Shown here in pieces: positions 18,165-27,075 of a stretch of 58,317 bases of DNA (its first letter is position 1; the number at the start of each line of letters is the position of its first letter). The stretch spans positions 1 through 58,317 of the forward strand of contig JARYGU010000028.1 of NCBI GenBank assembly GCA_033795365.1, in the 5' to 3' direction. Made by a program: the position numbers and the translations under genes. The stretch comes from JARYGU01 sp033795365. GTDB lineage: Bacteria > Pseudomonadota > Alphaproteobacteria > Rhizobiales > Rhizobiaceae. Under the pieces are notes generated by a model. That model was not told where the DNA came from. It worked only from the letters and a program-made list of their open reading frames with translations, and searched no databases.

Positions 18165-18494
18165 ATGTCGAACACCGATGCAAAACTGGTCCGCATGGCC
18201 AACCAGATCGCCACCTTCTTCCATTCCCAGCCCGCCGCCGAAAGGGCGGTCGGGGTTGCGACCCATATCAACAAGTTCTGGGAACCGCGCATGCGCCGGG
18301 CGTTCTTCGACATCATCGACAACCATGCCGGCGAAGGGCTCGATCCGCTGGTGCTGGAGGCCGCACCGCTGATCCGCCGGCCGCAGGCCGATCCCGACAC
18401 GGGTGCGGGAACCGGCGAAGACACCGCCAAGGGCGCCCCCGGCGGCAAGGGCACCGCCGCCGGCGAAGCTCTTTCTGAAACGAGCGTTCCCTGA
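18165..18494 (+). CDS. fdsD: Formate dehydrogenase delta subunit FdsD
   Basis: Small subunit/assembly factor of the FdsABG complex, 109 aa. The conserved core occupies residues 1-70 (VRMANQIATFF, HINKFWEPRMR, LDPLVLEAAPLIR). After that comes a roughly 35-residue low-complexity tail rich in Gly, Ala, Asp and Thr, longer than the usual 70-80 aa protein. It follows fdhD by 10 bases and is the last gene of the operon. FdsD is required for activity in related systems, probably in cofactor maturation. Confidence 0.88.
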   Translation: MSNTDAKLVRMANQIATFFHSQPAAERAVGVATHINKFWEPRMRRAFFDIIDNHAGEGLDPLVLEAAPLIRRPQADPDTGAGTGEDTAKGAPGGKGTAAGEALSETSVP

Positions 18495-18499
18495 CCGCA

Positions 18500-18530
18500 G
18501 GCGGCCGCCCGAGCCGCCGGAGCGCACTTT
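18500..18530 (+). terminator. Candidate terminator after fdsD
   Basis: GGCGGC (18500-18505) pairs with GCCGCC (18513-18518), followed by an A/T-rich stretch containing CTTTAAATTTT. It begins 5 bases after the fdsD stop and may end the fds transcript. Confidence 0.45.
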
Positions 18531-18691
18531 AAATTTTCGCCGGCCCTTTCAGGGCTGCGCCTGCAGACCTATATCGAAACGGCAATCCGGTGCACCCGGC
18601 ACCGCACCCGCGCCCAGCGGGTCTTTCCAGTACGGTTTTTGCAATATTTTCTTTGATCAACTTACCGCTTCAGTGCGGGGGAGTTTCTCAT

Positions 18692-19744
18692 ATGCGCTAC
18701 AATCAACTCGGCAATACGGGCCTTTTCGTTTCCGAACTCTGCCTCGGCACCATGACCTTCGGCGACGCCGGAGAGAAGAATGGTCAATGGGGAAAAATCG
18801 CCGATGTCGACCAGAAGGCGGCCGACGACATCACTGGACGCGCCCTTGCCGCCGGCGTCAACTTCATCGACACCGCCGACGTCTATTCCTTTGGGAACTC
18901 CGAGCGCCTGCTCGGCCAGGCGCTGAAGAACCTCGGCGTGCCGCGCAAGGACGTGGTGATCGCCACCAAGTTTCTTGGGGTGATGGGCGACAAGCCCAAT
19001 GATCGCGGCGCCTCGCGCGGCCATATCATGGATTCGGTCGAGGCAAGCCTGGAACGGCTGCAGACCGACCACATCGACCTCTACCAGATCCACGGCACCG
19101 ATACGGTGACGCCGATCGAGGAGACGCTGCGCGCGCTGGACGATCTCGTGTCCCGCGGCCTGGCGCGCTATATCGGCCTTTCCAACTGGCAGGCCTGGCG
19201 GATCGCCAAGGCGCTCGGCATCTCCGAGAGGCGTGGTCTTGCCCGCTTCGAGACGATCCAGGCCTATTACTCCATCGCCGGGCGCGATCTCGAACGCGAG
19301 ATCGTTCCGCTGATGAATGAGGAAAAACTCGGGCTTATGGTCTGGTCGCCGCTTGCCGGCGGGCTGCTTTCCGGCAAATACGGCCCCGGCGCACCGGGCA
19401 ATGGCGAAGGCCGCCGCGCCGATTTCGACTTCCCGCCCGTCGACAAGGACAAGGCCTGGGATATCGTCGCGGTGATGCGCGAGATCGCCGCGAAACACGA
19501 CGCCAGCGTTGCGGAAGTGGCGCTCGCCTACCTGCTTGCGAAGCCCTTCGTGACCACCGTGATCATCGGCGCCAAGCGCGTCGAGCAGCTCGAACAGAAC
19601 CTGAAGGCCGTCGACCTGAAGCTCGATGCAGACGACATGAAAACGCTGGACGAGATCAGCGCGCTTGCGCCGGAATATCCGGGCTGGATGGTCGAGCGGC
19701 AGTCCGCCGGCCGCCGCCCCGAGCCCTTCCAGCCGAAGGCCTGA
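18692..19744 (+). CDS. Aldo/keto reductase
   Basis: A 350-residue NADPH-dependent aldo/keto reductase. The catalytic tetrad is recognisable: Asp and Tyr in FIDTADVYSFGNSE, Lys in VIATKFLG and His in LYQIHGTD; the NADP-binding segment SPLAGGLLSGKYG is also present. It resembles the YajO/AKR group that reduces diverse aldehydes; the natural substrate is unknown. The ATG at 18692 has GGGGGAG 9 bases upstream. It is a single-gene unit, with a strong terminator after it and about 200 bases of leader before it. Confidence 0.88.
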   Translation: MRYNQLGNTGLFVSELCLGTMTFGDAGEKNGQWGKIADVDQKAADDITGRALAAGVNFIDTADVYSFGNSERLLGQALKNLGVPRKDVVIATKFLGVMGDKPNDRGASRGHIMDSVEASLERLQTDHIDLYQIHGTDTVTPIEETLRALDDLVSRGLARYIGLSNWQAWRIAKALGISERRGLARFETIQAYYSIAGRDLEREIVPLMNEEKLGLMVWSPLAGGLLSGKYGPGAPGNGEGRRADFDFPPVDKDKAWDIVAVMREIAAKHDASVAEVALAYLLAKPFVTTVIIGAKRVEQLEQNLKAVDLKLDADDMKTLDEISALAPEYPGWMVERQSAGRRPEPFQPKA

Positions 19745-19754
19745 CCGGCCTCCA

Positions 19755-19788
19755 CCGCCCGCAGTCCACGATTGCGGGCGGTTTTGCT
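19755..19788 (+). terminator. Intrinsic terminator of the aldo/keto reductase gene
   Basis: CCGCCCGCA (19755-19763) pairs perfectly with TGCGGGCGG (19773-19781) around a 9-base loop and is followed by TTTTGCTTTT. It begins 10 bases after the stop codon. Confidence 0.85.
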
Positions 19789-19907
19789 TTTCGCGCTGCC
19801 TCTGGTATTCCTTTATCTCCATGCATCTCGCTTCGCAAAACCGCTGACACTTTTGCGCGACATGCATTGAAAGCCCGATCCGACGCGGGCCATCGGAGGA
19901 GGACTGC

Positions 19908-21299
19908 TTGAACACAGAGGCCGCGCGCAAGATTTCCGATGCGGGACGCGACCCCGAATTCGGCCCCTGGCTTGCCCAGGCCTCGATCCTCGTCGTCGAC
20001 GACGAGCCCGGCATGCGCAACTTCCTCGTGCGGACGCTCGGGCCGCGCTGCAAGCGCATCGAGGAGGCGGCAGACACGGTGGAGGCCTCCCGGAAGCTGG
20101 ATTCCCACCACTTCGACGTGGTGATCCTCGACAACATCATGCCCGGCAAGAACGGCGTCGACTGGCTGGCCGAACAGCGCGCTATCGGCTTCTTCGCCGA
20201 CGCGATCCTGATGACGGCCTATGCCGACCTCGAGACGGCGATCATGGCGCTGCGCGCCGGCGCCGTGGATTTCGTGCTGAAACCTTTCCGTTCGAACCAG
20301 ATCCTGAATGCCGTCTCGCGCTGTCTCGACCGCATGCGGCTGCAGCGCGAAAACTTCGTGCTGCGCTACGAGCTTCGCGCGACATCCGACCATATCCTGC
20401 TGCGCGACAAGCTGATCGGCGAATCGCCGGCGATCCGGCAGGTGCGCGAGACGATCGCGCGCGTCGCCCCGCTGCCGACATCGGTCCTGCTGACGGGCGA
20501 ATCCGGCACGGGCAAGGAGGTGGCGGCGCGCTCGATCCACTCGCTTTCCGACCGCGCGGCAAAGCCTTTCGTGCCGGTCAACTGCGCCGCGATTCCGCCG
20601 GACATGCTGGAAACCGAGCTCTTCGGCCACATAAAGGGCGCCTTCACCGGCGCCGAGAACGGCCGCGAGGGCCTTTTCATGCATGCCCAGGGAGGCACGC
20701 TTTTCCTCGACGAGATCGGCGAGATGCCGCTTGCCACCCAGAGCAAGCTTCTGCGCGTCATCGAGGACCGCCGCGTGCGCCCGGTCGGCGCGGAGCGCGA
20801 GGTTCCGGTCGACCTTCGCTTCATCTTCGCGACCAATGCCGACCTTCAAAAACAGGTGGAGACCGGCCGCTTCCGTCCGGACCTCTTCTACCGCATCAAC
20901 GTGATGCAGCTGCACCAGCCGCCTCTGCGCGATCGCGGCGACGACGTGCAGGATCTCGCTCAGCTCTTCATGCACAAGCTTTCCCAGCAGCTCGGCATGC
21001 CGCCCGTCGCGATCGACGCGACCGTGCGGGCCGCACTTGCCGCCTATCCCTGGCCGGGCAATGTGCGCGAGCTTCGCAATCTCATCGAACGCTCGCTGAT
21101 CCTCGGCCGCTTCCCCGACGATTTCCGCGGGCAGCGCGCAATGGCCGCCGGCTCGTCAGCCGGCACACTCGAAGAGATCGAGCGCCGCCACATCCTCGCC
21201 GTGCTGGAGGAGACGGGAGGCAACCGGGATCAGGCGGCGCGCCGGCTCGGCGTCTCGCGCAAGACCATCGACCGCAAATGCGCCGCCTGGAATGTCTGA
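19908..21299 (+). CDS. Sigma54-dependent response regulator (NtrC family)
   Basis: A 463-residue activator in three parts: a receiver domain (phospho-acceptor Asp75 in VVILDNIMPG), an AAA+ domain with Walker A GESGTGKE and the sigma54-contacting loop GAFTGA at 244-249, and a Fis-type helix-turn-helix at the end (DQAARRLGVSRKTIDRK). It starts with TTG at 19908, with GGAGGAGG 5 bases upstream. Its last 8 bases overlap the sensor kinase gene. A perfect palindrome and a sigma54 promoter before the downstream transporter (23356-23436) are its likely target. The cognate signal is unknown. Confidence 0.92.
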   Translation: MNTEAARKISDAGRDPEFGPWLAQASILVVDDEPGMRNFLVRTLGPRCKRIEEAADTVEASRKLDSHHFDVVILDNIMPGKNGVDWLAEQRAIGFFADAILMTAYADLETAIMALRAGAVDFVLKPFRSNQILNAVSRCLDRMRLQRENFVLRYELRATSDHILLRDKLIGESPAIRQVRETIARVAPLPTSVLLTGESGTGKEVAARSIHSLSDRAAKPFVPVNCAAIPPDMLETELFGHIKGAFTGAENGREGLFMHAQGGTLFLDEIGEMPLATQSKLLRVIEDRRVRPVGAEREVPVDLRFIFATNADLQKQVETGRFRPDLFYRINVMQLHQPPLRDRGDDVQDLAQLFMHKLSQQLGMPPVAIDATVRAALAAYPWPGNVRELRNLIERSLILGRFPDDFRGQRAMAAGSSAGTLEEIERRHILAVLEETGGNRDQAARRLGVSRKTIDRKCAAWNV

Positions 21300-23319
21300 G
21301 CCCATCGCCAGAGACGCCTCCTCCCGCCCGCAGGCGCGCTCCATCCGGTTCCGGCTGCTCGCCATCGCGCTGCTGCCGACGCTCGTCATCCTGCCGCTGC
21401 TTCTCGGCATCACCGTCGTCCGCTGGAACGCCAAGTTCGACGCGCTCTTGATCTCCAAGGTCAACGGCGATCTCACCATCGCGCATCAGTATCTCTCCCG
21501 CATTCTCGAAAACACCGGCGAGCACATTCAGGCTCTCGCTCTATCGGCGCGCTTCCGCGACATGGCGGCGGCGGACGGGATCGGTCCCGGCATGCCGGGC
21601 TACCTGCAGCAGAGCCGCGAGCAGCTCGGGCTCGACTTTCTCTTCCTGATGAGCGCGGAAGGCAGCGTGCTCGCCGGACCGCCGGAAATGGCGCGCACCA
21701 TCCGGCGCGACTGGCCGATCATCGCGGGGGCGCTTGCCGGCGAGGCTTCGACGGCGATCGACATCTTCTCCAACGGAGAGCTTGCCGCGCTCGGGCCCGA
21801 TCTTGCCATGCGGGCGCGGCTCGAGCTGGTCGCGACACCGAATGCCATTCCGACCGACAGGAACGACGAGACGCGCGGCATGGTGGTCCATTCCGCAAGC
21901 CCCGTGACGCTTTCCGACGGCACGAAGGCCGTGCTCGTCGGAGGCATCCTGCTCAACCAGAACCTCGTCTTCATCGACACGATCAACGATCTCGTCTATC
22001 GCGAGGCGAGCCTGCCGGAGGGAAGCCAGGGGACGGCGACGCTGTTTCTGGACGACGTGCGCATCTCCACCAATGTCCGCCTTTTCGAGGACCGCCGCGC
22101 CCTCGGAACCCGGGTTTCCGCCGCAGTCCGCCAGGCGGTCCTGGGCGAGGGCCGCATCTGGCTCGACAGCGCCTTCGTCGTCAACGATTGGTACATCTCC
22201 GCTTACGAACCGATCACCGACGGCTATGGCAAGCGTGTAGGCATGCTCTATGTCGGCTTTCTGGAAAAGCCCTTCGCGGAGGCGAAATACCAGACGCTGC
22301 TGACGATCGTGCTCGCCTTCCTGGCTGTTGCCGCCGCGAGCGTTCCGATCTTCCTGCGCTGGGCGCGCGGCATCTTCAAGCCGCTGGAGCGCATGGCCGA
22401 TACGATCGGAAGGGTGGAGGGCGGCGATCTCGGCGCGCGCACGGCGCTTCCGACCGCCGAGGACGAGATCGGACGCGTCGCCCAACATCTCGACCACCTT
22501 CTCGACCTCATCCAGCAGCGGGACCGGCAATTGCGGACATGGAACGAGGAGCTGAACAGGCGGGTGGAGGAGCGCACGCACGAACTGCAGCTTGCCAACC
22601 GCCAGCTCGAGGCGACGACGAAGCAGCTGATCATGTCGGAGAAGCTCGCGGCGATCGGCGAAATCACCGCCGGCGTCGCCCACGAGATCAACAACCCGGT
22701 TGCGGTGATCCAGGGCAATCTCGACGTCGTGCGCACCGTGCTGGGGGCGCACGCCGACGAGGTAAAGACGGAAATCCGCCTGATCGACGAGCAGATCCAC
22801 CGCATCAGCCAGATCGTCACCAAGCTTTTGCAGTTTGCGCGGCCGGAGGAATATGCCGGCTATGTCGACCGGCATTCGCCCGCGAACGTCATTTCCGACT
22901 GCCTGCCGCTGGTGCAGCATCTGCTGAACCGAGCGGAGATAAGCGTCGAGCGCGACGACCGGGCGACGCGGCTCCTGCTGATGAACCGGACCGAGCTGCA
23001 GCAGGTGCTCGTCAACCTGATCGTCAACGCGATCCACGCGATGCCGGAGGGCGGAAAACTGATGATCCGCACGTCCGACCAGGATCGCGACGGCAGAAAG
23101 GGACTGGCGATAGAAGTCGCCGATACCGGCGTCGGCATGAGCGCGGACGTGATGAGCCGGATATTCGATCCCTTCTTCACCACGAAACGCCAGCAGGGGA
23201 CCGGCCTCGGCCTTTCCATCAGCCAGACGCTGATCACCCGCCAGGGCGGCAGCATGACGGCCGAAAGCACGCCCGGCAAGGGAACGACCTTCCTGATCTG
23301 GCTTCCGGAAGCCGCCTGA
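21292..23319 (+). CDS. Double-Cache sensor histidine kinase
   Basis: A 675-residue membrane kinase. One membrane segment lies at about residues 22-43; a large periplasmic sensor of about 290 residues follows, with a Cache-like pattern (WYISAYEPITDGYGKRVGMLYVGF before the membrane); the second segment is at about 336-356. A HAMP domain, a coiled coil, the phosphorylated His464 in VAHEINNP, and the ATPase boxes (NLIVNAIHAM, DTGVGMS, GTGLGLSI) complete it. Double-Cache domains usually bind small carboxylates or amino acids. It overlaps the response-regulator gene by 8 bases, so the pair is made together. It is a likely sensor of the substrate of the next-door MFS transporter. Confidence 0.9.
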   Translation: MSEPIARDASSRPQARSIRFRLLAIALLPTLVILPLLLGITVVRWNAKFDALLISKVNGDLTIAHQYLSRILENTGEHIQALALSARFRDMAAADGIGPGMPGYLQQSREQLGLDFLFLMSAEGSVLAGPPEMARTIRRDWPIIAGALAGEASTAIDIFSNGELAALGPDLAMRARLELVATPNAIPTDRNDETRGMVVHSASPVTLSDGTKAVLVGGILLNQNLVFIDTINDLVYREASLPEGSQGTATLFLDDVRISTNVRLFEDRRALGTRVSAAVRQAVLGEGRIWLDSAFVVNDWYISAYEPITDGYGKRVGMLYVGFLEKPFAEAKYQTLLTIVLAFLAVAAASVPIFLRWARGIFKPLERMADTIGRVEGGDLGARTALPTAEDEIGRVAQHLDHLLDLIQQRDRQLRTWNEELNRRVEERTHELQLANRQLEATTKQLIMSEKLAAIGEITAGVAHEINNPVAVIQGNLDVVRTVLGAHADEVKTEIRLIDEQIHRISQIVTKLLQFARPEEYAGYVDRHSPANVISDCLPLVQHLLNRAEISVERDDRATRLLLMNRTELQQVLVNLIVNAIHAMPEGGKLMIRTSDQDRDGRKGLAIEVADTGVGMSADVMSRIFDPFFTTKRQQGTGLGLSISQTLITRQGGSMTAESTPGKGTTFLIWLPEAA

Positions 23320-23341
23320 TTTCGCAGCGCAAACGACATTC

Positions 23342-23370
23342 TGTCCGCGCCCGCCCGGACAATTTGTCCG
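23342..23370. promoter_or_regulatory. Palindromic upstream activator site
   Basis: CGGACAATTTGTCCG (23356-23370) is a perfect 15-base palindrome. A third half-site, TGTCCG (23342-23347), makes a further inverted pair with CGGACA. The palindrome centre lies about 84 bases before the start point predicted from the sigma54 promoter, a normal distance for an NtrC-type activator. Confidence 0.7.
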
Positions 23371-23420
23371 CCCCGGCAGTCAAGGCAGCGTAAGCCATTG
23401 AAAAGGCAGCACCCATGTCC

Positions 23421-23436
23421 TGGCATGCACATTGCA
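23421..23436 (+). promoter_or_regulatory. Sigma54 (-24/-12) promoter of the MFS transporter
   Basis: TGGCATGCACATTGCA matches the sigma54 consensus TGGCACG-N4-TTGCW at all positions but one (T for C at position 6), with exact spacing. It lies 150 bases before the transporter start and just downstream of a sigma54 activator gene pair. Confidence 0.8.
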
Positions 23437-23585
23437 TCGTACCCGTGGCGAACATCGGGGCACTGGGCGCTGCAGACAAGTGGCGAAAGAACAAGACCGT
23501 GGAGGCGGTCGGCGGCCAGGCTATCCGTTGTCGCAACAATCGTTGGGACAGCCGCCCCGATAGCGGGCGAAACGGAGGAGACTGC

Positions 23586-25238
23586 ATGTCCGTATCGACA
23601 GAAACATTTGCCGGTGGGGGAGGCGTTGGCCTGCTCGACCGTGAACGAATCATTGCCCGGCCCGGTTTCAATCGCTGGCTGGTGCCGCCGGCAGCACTTG
23701 CCATCCATCTGTGTATCGGCATGGCCTACGGCTTCAGCGTGTTCTGGCTGCCGCTTTCGAGAGCGGTCGGCATCAGCGCTCCGGTCGCCTGCGAAGGCCT
23801 CAACCTTGCCACCGCCCTTTTCACGACGAGCTGCGACTGGCGCGTCAGCGACCTCGGCTGGATCTATACGCTTTTCTTCGTGCTTCTCGGTTGTTCCGCC
23901 GCGATCTGGGGCGGCTGGCTGGAGCGGGCGGGTCCCCGCAAGGCCGGCTTCGTATCCGCGCTCTGCTGGTGCGGCGGCATCGTCGTTGCCGCGATCGGCG
24001 TCATGACGCATCAATTGTGGCTGATGTGGCTCGGCGCCGGCTTCATCGGCGGCATCGGGCTCGGCCTCGGCTATATCTCGCCCGTTTCGACGCTGATCAA
24101 GTGGTTCCCGGACCGGCGCGGCATGGCGACCGGCATGGCGATCATGGGCTTCGGCGGCGGCGCGATGATCGGCGCACCGCTCGCCAACCTGCTGATGAAC
24201 GTCTTCAAGACGGAGACCTCCGTCGGCGTCTGGCAAACCTTCGTCGTCATGGCGGCGATCTATTTCGTCTTCATGATGGGCGGTGCCTTCAGCTATCGCA
24301 TTCCTCCCGCCGGCTGGCGCCCGGAGGGCTGGACGCCACCAGCCGCGAAGAACCAGATGATCACGACGAAGCACGTGCATCTGCGCGATGCCCACAAGAC
24401 CAGGCAGTTCTGGCTGATCTGGGCCGTGCTCTGCCTCAACGTCTCGGCCGGCATCGGGGTGATCGGCATGGCCTCGCCGATGCTGCAGGAGATCTTCGCC
24501 GGCTCGCTTCTCGGCCAGCCGGAACTGCGCTTCTCCGACCTTTCGGCCGAACAGCTGACCGCGATCGCCGCGATCGCGGCAGGCTTTACCGGGCTGCTGT
24601 CGCTCTTCAATATCGGCGGGCGCTTCTTCTGGGCATCGCTCTCCGACAAGATCGGCCGCAAGAACACCTACTTCACCTTCTTCGCGCTCGGCATCGTGCT
24701 CTATGCGCTGGCCCCCTGGGCTGCCGGGCTCGGCTCGAAGCTGCTGTTTGTCGGCATGTTCTGCATCATCCTGTCGATGTATGGCGGCGGCTTCGCCACG
24801 ATCCCCGCCTATCTCGCCGACATCTTCGGCACGCAGTTCGTGGGCGCGATCCATGGGCGGCTGCTGACGGCCTGGGCAACGGCCGGCATCATCGGCCCCG
24901 TCGTGGTGAACTACATCCGCGAGGCGCAGATCGCCGCCGGCATTCCGCGGGCGCAGGTCTACGACTTCACGATGTATATCCTCGCCGGCATGCTGGCGCT
25001 CGGCCTGATCGCCAATCTCTTCGTCCGGCCGCTTTCCGACAAGTGGTACATGAAAGATGAGGAGGTCGCGGCCCTCCAGGCGAAAAGCAAGACCGTCGAC
25101 AGCGGCCCGTCCGGCTCCTTCGGCATCGGCAAGGGCGGCTTCGACGGCAAGGCTCTCGCCGCCTGGGCGGTGGTCGGCATCCCGATCCTGTGGGGCGTCT
25201 GGGTGACGCTCCAGCAGACCTTCGCCCTTTTCCGGTAA
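23586..25238 (+). CDS. MFS transporter, oxalate/formate antiporter family
   Basis: A 550-residue major-facilitator carrier with about 12 membrane spans. It shows the MFS loop motif in SDKIGRKN and the OFA-like segment ISPVSTLIKWFPDRRGMATGMAIMGFGGGAMIGAPL. This family moves small carboxylates such as oxalate, formate or pyruvate. Compared with typical members it has an inserted loop after the second span (VACEGLNLATALFTTSCDWRVSD) and a long tail. The ATG at 23586 has GGAGGAG 5 bases upstream. Expression is probably switched on by the adjacent two-component pair through sigma54. The actual substrate is not shown by sequence. Confidence 0.87.
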   Translation: MSVSTETFAGGGGVGLLDRERIIARPGFNRWLVPPAALAIHLCIGMAYGFSVFWLPLSRAVGISAPVACEGLNLATALFTTSCDWRVSDLGWIYTLFFVLLGCSAAIWGGWLERAGPRKAGFVSALCWCGGIVVAAIGVMTHQLWLMWLGAGFIGGIGLGLGYISPVSTLIKWFPDRRGMATGMAIMGFGGGAMIGAPLANLLMNVFKTETSVGVWQTFVVMAAIYFVFMMGGAFSYRIPPAGWRPEGWTPPAAKNQMITTKHVHLRDAHKTRQFWLIWAVLCLNVSAGIGVIGMASPMLQEIFAGSLLGQPELRFSDLSAEQLTAIAAIAAGFTGLLSLFNIGGRFFWASLSDKIGRKNTYFTFFALGIVLYALAPWAAGLGSKLLFVGMFCIILSMYGGGFATIPAYLADIFGTQFVGAIHGRLLTAWATAGIIGPVVVNYIREAQIAAGIPRAQVYDFTMYILAGMLALGLIANLFVRPLSDKWYMKDEEVAALQAKSKTVDSGPSGSFGIGKGGFDGKALAAWAVVGIPILWGVWVTLQQTFALFR

Positions 25239-25258
25239 GACTCCATCCTCCCTAAGAC

Positions 25259-25287
25259 GGGGAAGGCGGCCGATGGCCGCCTTCCCC
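25259..25287. terminator. Strong bidirectional hairpin between the MFS and chemoreceptor genes
   Basis: A perfect 13-base stem (25259-25271 with 25275-25287, GGGGAAGGCGGCC and its complement) closes a 3-base loop. It separates the convergent transporter and chemoreceptor genes. No clear T-run follows on either strand. Confidence 0.7.
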
Positions 25288-25326
25288 AGCGAAAATGCCA
25301 TGGCCGCATCGAACCCTTACCGGCTT

Positions 25327-27075
25327 TCATCCGGCGGCAGCGGCAGTACCTCCCCTTCCGGAGATGCTGCGCAGTTGCGGGACGGGCTGGCGATGCGGAC
25401 CGGAGCGATCGTCGCTTGCGGGAGAGCGGCTGCCGTCATTCAGGCGGAATTGCCTGAGCAAGGCATGCAGCGCCTCCGCCTCTCGCGCCATGGCATGGCT
25501 CGCGGCCGTGCTTTCCTCGACCATCGCGGCGTTCTGCTGCGTAGCCTGATCCATGGCGTTGACTGAGCTGTTGATCTCGCGCAGGCCCGTCGACTGCTCG
25601 CGCGCCGCCTCCACGATGGCGGCGACGTTGACGTTCACCTCCTGCACCTGCGCCAGAATTTCCTCGAGCGCCTTGCCCGTCTGCCCGACCAGCGAAACGC
25701 CGTTCTTCACATGCGCTCCGGAAGCGGTGATCAGGCTCTTGATATCTTTCGCCGCGCTCGCCGAGCGCTGTGCAAGCTCGCGGACCTCCTGGGCGACGAC
25801 GGCAAAGCCCTTGCCGGCCTCCCCGGCGCGGGCCGCTTCCACACCCGCATTCAAAGCCAGAAGATTGGTCTGGAAGGCGATATCGTCGATGACGCCGATG
25901 ATGTTCGATATCTCGCGCGAGGACTGTTCGATCTGGCCCATCGCGTCGATGGCGCTCTTGACCACGAGGCCGGATTTTTCCGCCCCGTCCTTCGTCCGCT
26001 CCACGAGAGTGCCCGCTTCCTCGGCCCTGCGGCTGGAATCGGAGACCGTGACGGTGATCTCGTCCAGCGCCGCCGCGGTTTCCTCGACGGAGGCGGCCTG
26101 TTGCTCCGTTCGCCTGGAAAGATCGTCCGCAGCCGTCCGTATCTCCCGGGCGCCGGAAGCGATCGCGTTCGCATTGTCGCCGACCGTCCGCATCGCATCG
26201 TTGAGGCGCGCCGTCGCCTGGTTGAAATCCTGCCGCACCTTCTCCATCGACGGAACGAAGGGGGTCGCGAGGCTTTGGGTGAGATCGCCTTGCGAAAGCG
26301 CGGTAAGGGCTGCTCCGAGCGCATTGATGGCGGACATGCGCTCGGTTACGTCGGTCGCCAGTTTCACGACCTTGCAGATGCGGCCGTTCAGATCGCGGAT
26401 CGGGTTGTAGGCCGCCTGGATCCAGATCTCCCTGCCGTCCTTGCCATAGCGGACGAACTCGCTGGCTATGAACCTGCCTTTGGCGAGATCGGCCCAGAAC
26501 TCCGCATAGTCCCGGGTTTTCACATATTCCGGGTCGCAGAACAGGCTGTGATGTCTGCCTTTGATCTCGGCGAGGCTGTAGCCGAGCGCGGCGCAGAAGT
26601 TTTCGTTGGCATCGAGGATTTCGCCGGCGGGCGTGAATTCGATCACGGCTTGCGAACGCGAGAGGGCATCGAGCTTGCTCGCATCCTCCGACGCCCTGAT
26701 CTTGGCATCAGTGATATCGGCCGCGATCTTCACGATCTTGTAGGGCTTTCCGCCGCGCAACACCGGATTGTAGGAGGCCTGGATCCAGATTTCGCGCCCG
26801 CCCTTGCCGACGCGCTTGTAGCTGCCGGCATCGAACTCGCCCCGACCCAGCCTTGCCCAGAAATCCCGGTATTCCTGCGAGGCGGCATAGTCGGGCTCAC
26901 AGAACATCCGATGATGCTGGCCGGCAATTTCGGCGAGCCCGTAGCCGAGAGCACGGCAGAAGTTTTCGTTGGCGGTGAGGATATTGCCGGAAAGGTCGAA
27001 CTGGATGACGGCCTGCGACCGGGAAATGGCTTCGACTATCTGTCTGCTGTCGTTAATCTGTCCGAATGAAAGCAT
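25327..27075 (-). CDS. Soluble double-PAS methyl-accepting chemotaxis protein
   Basis: A 582-residue chemoreceptor without membrane segments, so cytoplasmic. Two PAS domains with nearly the same sequence (about residues 12-120 and 134-245; both contain ANENFCxALGY and GREIWIQAxYNP) are followed by a short HAMP-like stretch. The signalling domain contains the tip sequence EISNIIGVIDDIAFQTNLLALNAGVEAARAGE. It resembles the soluble receptor McpY of Sinorhizobium. The C-terminus is a Ser/Pro/Gly-rich tail without a CheR-docking pentapeptide. The start at 27075 is preceded by GGAGAG. The PAS domains may sense redox or energy state. The cheW gene lies just upstream but is separated by a terminator. 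Confidence 0.92.
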   Translation of the reverse strand: MLSFGQINDSRQIVEAISRSQAVIQFDLSGNILTANENFCRALGYGLAEIAGQHHRMFCEPDYAASQEYRDFWARLGRGEFDAGSYKRVGKGGREIWIQASYNPVLRGGKPYKIVKIAADITDAKIRASEDASKLDALSRSQAVIEFTPAGEILDANENFCAALGYSLAEIKGRHHSLFCDPEYVKTRDYAEFWADLAKGRFIASEFVRYGKDGREIWIQAAYNPIRDLNGRICKVVKLATDVTERMSAINALGAALTALSQGDLTQSLATPFVPSMEKVRQDFNQATARLNDAMRTVGDNANAIASGAREIRTAADDLSRRTEQQAASVEETAAALDEITVTVSDSSRRAEEAGTLVERTKDGAEKSGLVVKSAIDAMGQIEQSSREISNIIGVIDDIAFQTNLLALNAGVEAARAGEAGKGFAVVAQEVRELAQRSASAAKDIKSLITASGAHVKNGVSLVGQTGKALEEILAQVQEVNVNVAAIVEAAREQSTGLREINSSVNAMDQATQQNAAMVEESTAASHAMAREAEALHALLRQFRLNDGSRSPASDDRSGPHRQPVPQLRSISGRGGTAAAAG

